This document shows, piece after piece, positions 12,401 to 23,759 of a DNA stretch of 64,000 nt. Position numbers and translations under genes: made by a program. The stretch's first letter is position 1. Every line of letters starts with the position of its first letter. The stretch comes from Brachionus manjavacas (taxonomy: Eukaryota > Rotifera > Eurotatoria > Ploima > Brachionidae), in assembly GCA_019054805.1 (NCBI GenBank), contig JAHQIY010000006.1, positions 4,960,001-5,024,000 on the forward strand, given 5' to 3'. The notes beneath the pieces were generated by a model. The model saw only the letters and a list, made by a program, of their open reading frames with translations. It searched no databases and was not told where the DNA came from.

Positions 12401-12990
12401 TCAATTTAAATGTAATTGATATTAAGGGTCTATTGCGTTATGTGATCACTGGTTCACATAAAAGGTGAACCAATTAAGCGATTGGTGTAATTAAGCGATT
12501 TAAAATTAGTTCATAATGAACTTCAAATTATTTTTTTTTCGTTTTTTTTGTTACGGTCATATAAATTTCATTAAAAAAATTTAGTTTTTTAATTTTAGTT
12601 CTTAATGAAAATTTAAATTGAAAATTTTTAAAGGAAATTATTTAAAACATCAATCAAAATTTTACTTTTTGATTAAAAGGAATCGCGATAGCTCGGGCTT
12701 TATTAGTAAATCCGAAATTGTTACTTTTGGATGAAGCAACGTCGGCGTTGGATAGCGAATCTGAAAATTTGGTTCAAGAAGCGATCGAGCGAGCAATGAA
12801 AGACCGGACCGTATGTGTAATAGCACATCGGTTGAGTACTGTTCGTAATGCTGATCGTGTTATAGTTCTTGAAAATGGTCAGATAGTAGAACAGGGTACT
12901 CATGACGAATTATGTTCCATTGATGGTATTTATAAGAGATTGGTCCTAAGACAACTTATGAGTAAAGAGACAAATCCCATTGATTCATAA
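9431..12990 (+). CDS. ABC half transporter, ABCB9/TAP-like
   Basis: Exons 9431-9527, 9580-11418, 11471-11641 and 12680-12990 join in phase to 805 residues. The start is [15 protein letters not shown]. An N-terminal set of hydrophobic helices (about residues 1-190) resembles the extra TMD0 of ABCB9. A six-helix core follows (about 215-500; [40 protein letters not shown]). The nucleotide-binding domain has Walker [10 protein letters not shown] from residue 589, Q-loop [10 protein letters not shown], signature LSGGQKQR from residue 696 and Walker [13 protein letters not shown], then the His switch in IAHRLS. Exon 4 joins at Gln-Arg of the signature. One intact NBD means it must dimerise. Family knowledge: ABCB9 moves peptides into lysosomes, while TAP1/2 act at the ER; the extra N-terminal domain favours ABCB9. 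Intron 3 is 1,038 bp against about 52 bp for the others. Confidence 0.92.
11948..12118 (-). mobile_element. Transposon coding relic within the transporter intron
   Basis: The minus strand has a stop-free stretch reading [43 protein letters not shown]. The pattern D-x-FE ... KTRGK ... FCSF ... A recurs in the relic near 15.1 kb (ADDFETAQPKKTRGKNRN, GFCSF). This points to one dispersed element, perhaps a MULE/FLYWCH-type transposase end, though the family is not established. It probably explains the unusual length of this intron. Confidence 0.5.
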
Positions 12991-13981
12991 TATTTTTGAA
13001 AATTTCAATTTTTTAATATTTTTAGTGTTTTAAATAAAATTTTCTTAATAAATTAATATTTTTAAAATTAAAGGTTATTTTTTCAAAATTTTAATATCAA
13101 AACGGTTTGATCATAAAGATCAAAATAACATTTTTGAAAGTTTTCTACATCAACCCCTAATATGAATAAAGCTGAATCATGTTTATTTTTCTTCAATAAG
13201 CTAAAGTTATTATACCTAGAATTTTCAGAAGGTTCTGAAACTTTGTGTCTATAATTGAAGGCACCGATTTCGTTGCTCAATGTTGAACCCCTTCATTAAT
13301 ATCAAAGTCTCCTCTTTGAATTACTGGCAAAACTAGTGTTGTAAACTCTAATAGAGAATTAATAAAAGTTAAATACGTAATATATAAGTAGCTTACAGTC
13401 AAAATTTGCAAAAGATTTATTGATACCAATCGACATTTAATTAACAAAATGAATTTTAAATTATTTTAAATTAGTTGCTTTTCTATTAGTCGGTATCATA
13501 ATTATTTGTTTTAAAATTTCAAAAGTTAATTTTGACTACGATTGAATGCATCATATCATCATCTCTTGGTACATTTAGAAGACATTGATCCGAAGTAATT
13601 TTTGATAGAACTTTGTAACATTGGTCTTAAGTATTAGAGGAATCTACCACATTTGCCGGTAGATATTTTCAAAACATAACAATAAAAAAAAACTACTGTT
13701 TTGAAGAAAAAATTTTAAAAAATTTATTTTGACAATTTGAAAATGATTTTTATCTAAGTGAATTTCTTAATAGCTTCGAGTATAATGTAAGATAATATCG
13801 GCCCAATGAAAACTAAATAATTTAGTATTTTTTTTCAAAAAAATTTTAAATCAAGACTTTTAAACATGAAAAGTATTAATTAATATTTATTGTTATTAAG
13901 AAAAAAGAAATCCGATCGCACAATCAATTTTTTGTAACTTTAATTGAAACTTTAATTTCTTACATTGATGTTTAAATAAGA
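12991..13981 (-). pseudogene. Intergenic with a possible decayed gene
   Basis: Minus-strand pieces look coding-derived: 13640-13530 (DQCYKVLSKITSDQCLLN, VPRDDDMMHSIV), then 13375-13280 (EFTTLVLPVIQRGDFDINEG), then in another frame 13280-13083 (HKVSEPSENSRY, LFILGVDVENFQKC). Frame changes and stops separate them, and no splice solution was found. I do not recognise the family. The rest is AT-rich spacer. Confidence 0.3.
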
Positions 13982-14522
13982 CTAAACTTTAGCTGGATTT
14001 GTAGATGATGTACTTTCAATATTTTGAACCAAATAAGTCGGTAACATCATAAAGCGCCTTATTGTGACAAAATAGTAAAAAATACTGGATAATATTAGAT
14101 AAACATTTAGCATTATAATAAATTTCTGATAATATTGAAAGAAAAAAGTAATCGAACCAACAATAACAGCAAGATGCAAAAATTCATTCAGCCACATCAA
14201 AGCGACATTTCTTTTATAGACTTAAAAAAATTTTAATATTTAAAAAAAAAACTTTAAACTGTTTACCTATAAGAAAAGTTATAATCGAAGTTGTAAGAAC
14301 TATTGCAAAATTGATAAAAAGTATATAAATAAATTTCGAGATATTTATGCTTTGATATATCAGTTCGACAACCAGCCAAATTGAAGCGATTAAAAATAAA
14401 ATTCCATGAACAATAAAATATAATTTTGGAAAAGCGAAATTTAACTGATAAGAAATATTTGATGCTTTGATGGTGAATTTCTTTTTTTCTGAATCATTCA
14501 AAAGTTGTTGATTTTGTCTCAT
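13982..14522 (-). CDS. Small membrane protein with four predicted helices, family unknown
   Basis: Two exons (14522-14267 and 14220-13982) join over a 46-bp intron to 164 residues. The ATG at 14522 (MRQNQQLLNDSEKKK) is the first Met in the frame. Four hydrophobic segments are evident: about residues 36-60 (LYFIVHGILFLIASIWLVV), 65-88 (YILFINFAIVLTTSIITFLI), 97-116 (LAVIVGSITFFFQYY) and 120-142 (MLNVYLILSSIFYYFVTI). The ends are polar. Size and topology recall MARVEL or tetraspan proteins, but no diagnostic motif is visible and no signature cysteines exist. I assign no function. Confidence 0.6.
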
Positions 14523-14962
14523 TTTTTTAAACAAAAAAATTAATTTATATAAATAGAATCAATGAACAAATGGACAATATGTTTTTATACTAAAAAAACT
14601 TAATCAATCACAAGACACTTTTTATTATCTAAAAATTATTATCTACAATTTCGCCAGAGCACTTAATTGTTCAAGATTAAAAATTAATTTTCTCTAATTT
14701 TAGAACCACAAAATTTAACATAAGATTAAAAATTTTATTTAAGAAAAATTTTATGAGTAAAGGCCCTTTAGTAATTAATTAATTCAAAAATTTTCACCTT
14801 CTAAAATTTTAAGACTTAATATGAACATTTATTAAAAAATATCAACTTATTCTATTCATTCGGTGTCATCTAGTTATTTTTGACTTTTATTTTATGCTGA
14901 TACTAACCTCATTGTTCTGCTACTAAAAAAAATAAAAATGATACTATAAAATAAATCAAAAA
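14523..14962. other. Intergenic, AT-rich
   Basis: Presumed 5' flank of the small membrane protein gene. Nothing else seen. Confidence 0.5.
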
Positions 14963-15290
14963 ATGACTCAAAATCAACAAGCTACGAGTTTTTTCCTCAT
15001 CGTAACCAAGCTGATTCCAATGAAGAAACATTGTAAGATGCCGATGATTTTGAAACAGCTCAACCAAAAAAAACAAGAGGAAAAAATCGAAACAATTCTG
15101 GCTTTTGTAGTTTTACCAACTTTGAAATTGCCGATTGAGTCTTGAAAGGTGTGTTTGCAGGTCAAAAATTGAGTAAGGGTAACTAAGATCAAGGCGACAA
15201 GAGATTTTTTAGTTTCTTTACTTTAGGCAAAATATCAATGATCAAGGATCAAAGTAAACCTGCAAGCAAAAAATCTAGAAACAATTGATT
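14963..15290 (+). mobile_element. Transposon coding relic, second copy of the KTRGK...FCSF family
   Basis: The plus strand reads PHRNQADSNEET, stop, DADDFETAQPKKTRGKNRN, NSGFCSFTNFEIAD, stop, VLKGVFAGQKLSKGN. Similarity to 11948-12118 is clear over the KTRGK and FCSF blocks with matching spacing. At least three in-frame stops show that it is inactive. Confidence 0.5.
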
Positions 15291-15489
15291 TTTTCTTTTT
15301 TTTTCTTGTTTTTCTTTTTTCGTTTTTTTGATATCATAAATGAAAATTAATATCATTTTTTTGTAATATGTATCAACCAATTTTTTTTATTATCATAAAA
15401 TTACAGAAAAAAATAAAAAAAGTGTTATTTTTTTAGTAGCAGATAAATAAATTTAGTATTACGTAAATACATGTCGTTATTTTTGATTA

Positions 15490-15900
15490 ATTTTTTTTTT
15501 AATTTAGTTTCACAAACGTTTTTTCCGACAAATAAAAGATCGAAAAGATTTTTCAACTTTAGCATCGATAAAATATAAAATATTTAAAGAAATTAAAAAC
15601 CGAAACCACTTATCTCTATCTAATGGTGGAACTTTCAACTTTTTATCTGTTAAGTTGACTATACAAATATCAATCTTAGCATTTTTAGCATCCTTTTCTG
15701 ATCGTTTCGTCTTTCCGGTTGATTTTGACCGGTTATACTTTGCTTTCCATATGAAATTTATAATCTAGCCACCCTAGCTGCGCAAACAAGTGGTAGCCTA
15801 TTTACTTCCTTATATATGTTGTTTAGAAGAACATCATTCAGTCGTTTGATGCTGATCATTTTAAAATAACATTCATTAGCAAATTTTTGCTTCATTACTG
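15490..15900 (-). pseudogene. Decayed coding-like sequence of unknown origin
   Basis: Base composition is richer than the surroundings, and the minus strand yields broken frames such as FANECYFKMISIKRLNDVLL, LPLVCAARVARL and NAKIDICIVNLTDKKLKV. Stops and frame changes are frequent. It may be another part of a dispersed element; the link to the plus-strand relic at 14963 is only by proximity. Confidence 0.25.
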
Positions 15901-16982
15901 ATCTGATGATCAATAACTCACAGCCTTAGATTAGAATGTAAACTAAAACAAACCCGTTAGGTACTTTTTATCTTTTGTCTTTTAACTATATGCATTTATT
16001 TTCTTATTATCTTTTTTAGCTTTTATTCCTAAAAAAAAGAAATAATTTAATTTTATACTTTTTTGGTAAAAAATTTAGAAAAAAGAATTTATTTTCAATG
16101 TTAGAGTGAAAAAGTTTATAAAAAGCATTTCATCTCTTAAGAGAATATCTTAAAATAGACAGGTATCCTTTCTTCGACTGCTGATACCTCCATTTCAAAC
16201 AAGAATCCAAACCTCCACGAATGTTCAGATAATAAATTCTCATTTCGTCAGCTTCCGATGCTTTGCTACTGGTGCTTAAGCATTTTGATGGAACATATCA
16301 TTTTCATTTTTTTGAATGTTAACGTACCTGTTTATAAATTGAAACCTAGCAAGTAATCCTAATCCATTCTTTCAGGATATTTCATTCAGTAGCTAAACTC
16401 GGTGTATTTTTGAAATGAACTTGGACAGTTACTTTTTATCTCTCTTTATTTTCATATTTTTTGGCTTTTTTTTATCAGTTGCCATTGTTTGTGAATCTGT
16501 GAATTGTCTGCAACATTTTTCTTAAATATTCATTGTTTCAAAAAAAATTTTAAATTCATAAAAAAGATGAACGTTTAATAATAGAGTATCTTGTCTAGTT
16601 GATTAATACAAGCTAGTTAATTAAATATTTGAAATTTTTTTGGAAAATTTGAAAAATATTGAGAATTAAAAATATAAAAAACTGAACCATTTTTAAAATT
16701 TGCTTTTCCATCAAACTCCCAAAGAAAAAATTAAATGAGTATTTTAAGTTAATAAGATGAAAACACAAAGATGAAAAAAATGAATAAAAATGTAAAAATT
16801 GCAGTACGATTTTTGGAAAGATAGAAAAATCAAAGTTCTTTTGAAAGGATAATAATTAAATAAATAGTGCAATTAAATAATGTTACGTTATCATTTTACT
16901 CTTTTTTTAAACTTTTTCATTAATTAGATTAAAGTTATTTTACAATTTAATTTTGCGAAAAGCTTATGCCTAAATCTAAGAA
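15901..16982. other. Intergenic, no feature recognised
   Basis: Moderately AT-rich sequence with no convincing gene on either strand. Confidence 0.45.
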
Positions 16983-17280
16983 GCCCGTATAGCCGAATGG
17001 TTTGCGTGTTAGTCATGCAAGCAGAGGATCGAGGGTTCAAAACCAGCCGAGGGTAAAAAAAACCTTCAAAATATCTCTGCAATACGGGGCTTAGAATGTT
17101 TAAATCTCGTTCATCATAAAAATAAGGGAACCAGTTTAGACTGGGTAATAATTGCAGTGTAGATGATCAACTCGATGCAGTAGCTTCTGTGTCAGATCGG
17201 AGCCGTTGCTCTAAAAGGTAGTTGAAAAGGATATGAGCGCCTCCCCATTATCTCCTAGGATAGAATAGGGACAATTGTAT
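16983..17280 (+). mobile_element. tRNA-derived SINE
   Basis: The head is tRNA-like: GCCCGTATAGCCGAATGG has the A-box layout, and GGTTCAAAACC at 17034-17044 is a B box with correct spacing for an internal RNA polymerase III promoter. It lacks a proper acceptor stem and continues into an unrelated body of about 200 bp (ending near tcctaggatagaataggg), so it is a SINE rather than a tRNA gene. A LINE 3' end follows directly. Confidence 0.72.
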
Positions 17281-17282
17281 TA

Positions 17283-17540
17283 CTAAATCTTAGAAGAAAA
17301 AATGGTAATAAACTTGTAAGAGAAATCAACAAAAAGGGACAAAATCGTTATCAATTTTTAACAAACAGAGTTGTTGAATCATGGAACAAACTACCAAGGG
17401 AAACAATATCAGCAAAGACACTCAACAGTTTCAAGGCACAAATTGATAAAGAAATACTCAAAATGAATTCACAAGGACTACAATAGCCTTAATGGCTAAG
17501 CGCAAATTTTGCACTGGTATAAATTACTATACCTCAGGAG

Positions 17541-17579
<39 letters not shown>
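17283..17579 (+). mobile_element. LINE 3' fragment with ACT-repeat tail
   Basis: The plus strand reads GNKLVREINKKGQNRYQFL, TNRVVESWNKLPRETISA and KTLNSFKAQIDKEI, the usual C-terminus of CR1/Jockey-like non-LTR reverse transcriptase proteins. It is followed by a short 3' UTR and a (CTA)n tail at 17541-17579. Only the last part of the element is present, as expected of 5' truncation. It abuts the SINE, so either one was inserted beside the other or the SINE body borrowed this LINE end. Confidence 0.7.
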
Positions 17580-17847
17580 ATTTAAAGTATTTCAGAAAGA
17601 TTGTACACACTATACGCATAGTCTGTGCCATTTACATTTATTTGATTATTATTAAAAAAAAAGTTATTCGTCTTAGAAAATAATCAGAAGCCATTAATAA
17701 ATTAAGTTTAAAAGCTAATATTTTTTTCTGTAAAAAAAAAAAATTCAATTTTTTAAAGAATTTTTACTCTATCAAATTTTATTAAATTCAAAATTAATGA
17801 ATCTTAAATAATTTAATTAATATTTTCTAATACAATACTAAAATAAA

Positions 17848-20225
17848 TTAATATCCTCCTTGGTCACCGAAAATTTTTTTTATATCGTTGTTAAATTTGT
17901 TTTCAGGTCCAAGCCACGAAGAATGATCAGTGTTCAATTTTTTCCAATATAAATCGGCTAAAATAACATTACCATTTTGGTTAATGTGAAAGCCGTCAAT
18001 AGGTTCAATCAATTGCCAACGTTGGCCGCCCATTGATTCCCAAACACTCATCACTTAAACTCGAAATAAAATAAAGAAATTTTTTTTATAAAAAAAGCCT
18101 ACTCTCTTCAATTGGAACATTTGTGTAGCCCATATCAAAATGCTTATAAGCTCTAGATGATGCGATGTCCTTAACTATTCTAGAAAGATTCATAGCATAA
18201 TCTGTTGTTAATTTTCTTAGAGTGGCTTTATAAAATTAGTTTTAAATAAAAAAGATTAAAATAAATTGAAAGCATACCGTTTGTAGTCATCCATCCATTA
18301 CTTAATTATTTTTTAAAAATTTTAAATTTTTTTCTAAGCTTAAAAAATTACCATGGACTAACTTGAAGACACGATAGGTATGTATACACATCTTTGTATT
18401 TTATATCGTTTCTTACTCTACCAAGTGGGTAAACTCTTTCACCCAGAACATCGTACAATACACTTCCATTTGCGAGACCAGTTAGTATTACATGACTTCC
18501 TTGAGGAAGAACACTGTCAAGATAATCCAGCACATAAAGTAGATTATCTCGGAATTCTTTCGGTTTTGTCATATGGTCAAGAGTATCTGGATGACTAAAA
18601 AAAAATTAAATTAAATAACTTCGTTTTTTTTTTTACCCATTGCAAACATCATTGCCAACTAATGATAGCGTAAGTAATAAAGGTTGATCTTCATTTTGAT
18701 TCCGAGCTAAACTTTTGACAATATCTCTCATGCTTCCGGAACGTGCTCCTTTAATAAAAAAAAACAATAACTTTTATCACTAGAATTTAGGGACTAAATC
18801 ACCATTTACTGCTACATTTTGATAATCTCTAAAAACTTAAATTAATCAAAATTGTTAAACTAATGTTTTTTAAGCTACCTGAAATTGCATCTATTCTTTT
18901 CTAAAATTTTCAAGTAAATAGAATTTGTGTGACTTAAAACAACTGGCCAAGTACTGTTCATAAAACCTAAAAAAATAAATTTTCTTATACATCATTATAT
19001 TATTAAATATATTACCAGTCATGGCTGATAGATGAGGCCAGTCAAGTTCATTTTCAATAATAAAAGCAAGATGCTCGAAAACAGCAGCATTTATCTGATT
19101 GGCATCTGCAAAAATGATTGATTAAAAATTTAATAATTAATAACATTTTACCAAGCCATTGTTCTGGAATGCTAAAATGGGCACTTATAGAATCTCCAAG
19201 TACTGCTACTCCTAGTTGATTTGATCCCTGGCAAAACATTTCTTCGTATGTTAAATTAGAGCCTGGTGCACGACCCTTTTATTATTTTTTATTGTAAATT
19301 AAACACAATTAATTTGTGAATTTTACATAAATTCCATTGCAATTTGAATCTGAAGCTTTATCACCTCCCAAAGGCTTCACTCCAGGACGAACATTCTTGC
19401 TGAAATCATTACAGTCTTTACCCTTCCAACTAGCACCTCGAAGTGTCTATAAATAAAATAATTATTTTTTTATAAATAAATTTTTGAATATTAATCTTAC
19501 AGGAATTGTGCTATGACCGTCCTTGTCTATATCAATTGCAGGTTGATGCGAATCGAAAATACTATTGATTTAAATTAATTAATTATTATCAATTTTTAGA
19601 AGTAAATCCAATTAACCGTTTTATATAATCACATATTTCTTTAAAAATTCCTATATCACAAATACTGTTCTCTATTTTTGGTATTTTCTTATTTTTTATT
19701 TTTAAATTTCTTTTAAAAAAATTAGAACTTTCTTGAATCGATCTCTTTAATCAAAAATAAATTAAAAATAACTATTCTTTTTAATTTTCTTAAAAACTTT
19801 TTTTGGTAAAATATGGCATTCTGGCTGTCCTGGATCGGTTCGACAAAAATTCATCGCATGACAAATTACATCACCATTTTCTTTAGCGTATATTCTTTAG
19901 TTAAAAATATATAAAAATTCCTGAAATTTATTAAATGATACCCATCGATAATAATTGGTCCAAAAGTTTCTACACCTTGCTGACAAGTAATTCGAAAAAG
20001 TCCTTCAGGTATATAATTGCAAAAATTATATAATGTTTCCTCAATCGTATCATTGTAAACAATCGCTATTTGTTCAACAAGAGTCACCAGAACAGTACAA
20101 ACAGCACAATTAGTTCCTCCATTTACATCTTTAAAATTTTTGATTCTTGACTTTTCTGTTTTTCCAGGAACTATATAAGTCGAACTAATCAATACGAAAA
20201 ATGTCAAAAAAATAAATTTCTTCAT
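17848..20225 (-). CDS. AOAH: Acyloxyacyl hydrolase, tandem copy A
   Basis: Fourteen exons close in phase to 574 residues (human AOAH is 575): 20225-19942, 19894-19798, 19744-19617, 19561-19501, 19446-19327, 19275-19152, 19105-19016, 18966-18879, 18828-18803, 18748-18637, 18594-18352, 18300-18278, 18225-18103, 18053-17848. A signal peptide (MKKFIFLTFFVLISSTYIVPG) precedes a saposin-B-like domain (NCAVCTVLVTLVEQ, FCNYIPEG, CQQGV). The Asp-rich calcium-binding segment DIDKDGHSTIP and KDCNDF follow. The GDSL-type lipase domain has AVLGDSISAHF (nucleophile Ser259), VGNDVCNG and DGFHINQ (His529), and ends FGDQGGY. Family knowledge: removes secondary acyl chains from bacterial lipid A and some phospholipids. 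The enzyme looks active. It lacks the intron after Asn-Gly that copies B and C have. Confidence 0.93.
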
Positions 20226-20538
20226 TATTTATGATAAAAAAAGTAAAATTATATTAAATTTATTTTATTTTTCTACTTTTTATCACTTAAAAATAGAAAA
20301 TGAGATAATTTTAAATTTTATCGGTTTTAGAAAACCCATGAGAATAAAGCTTATTAAATCAGGTGACTTTAATAACTACACCCAATTTGAAGTGATAAAA
20401 TATAAATAGTTAAATTTTAATCTGTTCAGTTCTATTATTTATAGTTGACTTAAAATTAAAATAAATTATTCTTTGGATTTAAAATTTTATAAAAAATTTA
20501 GATTTTTAAACCAAGCATTGAATTTAAAAAAAATAATT
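20226..20538. other. Spacer between AOAH copies A and B
   Basis: 313 bp, AT-rich. It must serve both as promoter of copy A and as 3' flank of copy B. No shared promoter motif with the other spacer was recognised by eye. Confidence 0.5.
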
Positions 20539-23534
20539 TTAATATCCTCCTTGATCGCCAAATATCTTTTTAATTCGTTGGTTGTTTGGATTTACAGGAC
20601 CTAACCAGTCGGAATGCTCTTTAACTAAAATATCCCAGTATAAATCAGCTAAAATCACGTTTCCTAATTGATTTATATGGAATCCATCAAAAGGCTCAAT
20701 AAGCTGCCATTTTTCTCCGCCCATAGATTCCCATTTTTTCATCACTTTTTATTGAAATTAATTTGAAAATAAAAAATTTTTCACTTATAATACTTTCATC
20801 AAATGGCACATCAGTATAAGCCAGATCAAAATTGAAAAATTTTTTTGTTTCGGTAATATTCTTAGCTATTTTAGATAACATCATCGCGTAATCTGTAGTC
20901 AATTTTCTTAGAGTATCTTTATAAAAACTAGCTTTAACAAACCTAACTATTTTCAAAATAACTTTTACCATTAGTGGTCATCCAACCATTGCTAGATATA
21001 AAATATTTTATTTCTAAAATTTTATTGTTTAACCTTACCAAGGACTAGCTTGCAAGCAAGTTAAATAATTGTAGAAATCAACATAATAAATATCACTACG
21101 AACCCTTCCAAGTGGGTATACAGTATTTTTAAGGGATTCATATAAGAGACTTCCTTGTTTAAAAGATTTTAATCGATCAGGAATTGATATTTTTTTTACC
21201 ATTGGCTAATCCTGTAAGCATTACATGACTTCCACTTGGTAAAACACCATCCAAATAAGTTAGAACGCCTATTAGATTCCTATAATACTCATCTGGTTTA
21301 GTCATATGATCTAAAGTATCAGGTTTTCTTTAAAAAAAACATGGTATTCAGCTATTTTTTTTTATTTTTAAAATTACCCATTACAAACGTCATTTCCGAC
21401 CAATGTTAGAAATAACAGCATTGGAAAATCTTGCTGTTGATTTCGATTAAGACTTTAAAAAAGAAAAATAGATTAAATGATTAATTTTTAAGCGAAAATA
21501 CGTCTTTGCAATTTCTTGAATACTACGAGTACTGGCTCCTAAACAATTCAATTAAAACTATGATCTATGTTAAATTAAAAATCAAACCATTAACTGCTAC
21601 GTTTTGATAGTCTCTTTAAAGAATGAATTAATTAATTTTATTTTATTCTTGTAGTATTTACCTAAAAATACACCGATTCCTGTCAAGCATTTTGAGATAA
21701 ATCGAATTAGTAATATCGTATTCAACTGGCCAAGAACTATTCATAAAACCTAAAGCATAAAAAATTTAATAATAGATTCTACTAAATGACCTTATAAAAA
21801 ATCTTAAAGAAATATTTAATAGCCTTTTCAGGATACTTGAATTATAATGATATTCTTTTGCTGAAAATATTGGCGGAATATTATTATTAATTAATAGCTT
21901 ATTTAAAAAATATAAAGATGGTTTGTTTGTCATTCAAAGCTTGTTAAATCATTAAAATTAATAAATAAAATTAATTTTAGAGTTGAATTTTTTCAAAAAA
22001 TTTAGCTAAAATTTTATTTATTGTCTTTTATAAATTTAATAAATAATTATTCAAGCATGCCATAAGGGTAAGTTTGATTATCAGGAAAGAGTTATTAAAA
22101 AGTAAAAGTATGCTATGAAGATTTTTACTGAAAAGGTTGTTAGGTAAATTAAAAGATTTTTGAATAAAATAAAAGAATAAAATGATCAAAAATATTTTTT
22201 AAATTAGCGAAATTACCAGTTATTGCTGATAGATGAGGCCAGTCAAGTTCATTTTCAATAATAAAAGCAAGATTCTCGAAAACAGCAGCATTAATTTTGT
22301 AAGGATCTATATAATAATATTTTAGATAATAAGTTAAAAAAGATTTAGATGAAATGTATTAAATTTTGAACATTCGAAAATAAATCCGAATAAATTTTAA
22401 TTTTTTCTAGTGTCTTCAAATTTTTGCTTAACCAATCTTTTAATTTTCTTTTAATTAATTGTATAAAAATAAATAATACCTATCCACTGCTCAGGGACGC
22501 TAAAATGGGCACTTATAGAATCTCCAAGTACTGCCACTCCTAGTTGATTTGATCCCAGGCAAAACATTTGTTCGTATGTTAAATTAGAGCCTGGTGCACG
22601 ACCCTTTTATTATTTTTTATTGTAAATTAAACACAATTAATTTGTGAATTTTACATAAATTCCATTGCAATTTGAATCTGAAGCTTTATCACCTCCCAAA
22701 GGCTTCACTCCAGGACGAACATTCTTGCTGAAATCATTACAGTCTTTACCCTTCCAACTAGCACCTCGAAGTGTCTATAAATAAAATAAATATTTTTTTT
22801 AAATAAATTTTTGAATATTAATCTTACAGGAATTGTGCTATGACCGTCCTTGTCTTTATCAATTGCAGGTTGATGATTTTTAAAAGCCCTATAAAAATAC
22901 ATTCTCAATTAAATAGAATTTACCTTTTATCAATTTACTTGTTTAATAATTCACATAATTCTTTAAAAATTTGTTGATCACAAATTCCCTTTTTTGATTT
23001 CATTGGAATTCTGATATTTCTAGATTCTAATTTTTTTTTCATATCAAATACTCGTTTATTTATCGAAATCTTTAAAAAGATTTAAATTATTTCAAAGTTT
23101 TTCAAAATGTTACTTCTCTTTTAGGTAATAAGTGACATTCTTGTCGACCTGGTTCTGTAATGCAAAATCCTATTAAATGACAGATTACATCTCCATTTTC
23201 TTTTGAATATATTCTTTAATTAAATTCTTTTTTAAATCATTTACTCTATTTATTTTTTTTATGTCTACCCATCAATGACTATTGGTCCATAGAAGATTAC
23301 TGCTTGCTGACAAGTAAATCTGAAAATTCCCTCCGGTAAAAACTGGCACAAATTATTTAATGAATTTTCAATAGTGTCATTATAGACAATAGACAATTTT
23401 TCCACCATTGCTACTATTAATGTGCAATAGGCACAGTCGGTACCTCCATTTACACCTTTTATGGATTCAAATATCAAAGCTGATTGTCCATTAAACAAAG
23501 TGACCAAAAATATGCTAAAAATTAAAATTTTCAT
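20539..23534 (-). CDS. AOAH: Acyloxyacyl hydrolase, tandem copy B
   Basis: Sixteen exons close in phase to 570 residues: 23534-23269, 23213-23114, 23069-22939, 22888-22828, 22774-22655, 22603-22480, 22306-22217, 21749-21662, 21613-21588, 21538-21502, 21452-21378, 21327-21200, 21153-21039, 20991-20969, 20916-20794, 20744-20539. Signal peptide MKILIFSIFLVTLFNGQSA, saposin-like domain with CAYCTLIVAMVEK, then the lipase domain with LGDSISAHF (Ser255), VGNDVCNG and DGFHINQ (His525). Oddities: the calcium segment reads DKDKDGH where A and C have DIDKDGH/DIDQDGH; intron 7 is 467 bp (49 bp in A); an extra 49-bp intron splits the block before the VGNDVC motif. Parts are nearly identical to copy A, introns included. 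Confidence 0.92.
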
Positions 23535-23759
23535 CGTTTTAACAATAATTTAAATGAAATAAATTTTATTATTTAATTTGAATTTTATCTTTTCTTTGCG
23601 ATAAATAGAGGATACCAAGCTGATTTATCAAAGTCATGTTATTCAATTTTTTCTGTTGATAAAGCTTTTAGATTTGCTAAAATGATCGGATTTTTAAAAT
23701 TAAAATATTAATCTTCTAAAATATTTATTGATAAAAAAATGATAAGCTCAAGTAAGAAA

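Noticed and set aside
16983..17055. A functional tRNA gene
   Set aside because: A and B boxes fit but the acceptor stem does not close, and the sequence continues into a repeat body.
17492..17683. Protein with poly-Thr run
   Set aside because: It is the ACT microsatellite tail of a LINE fragment.
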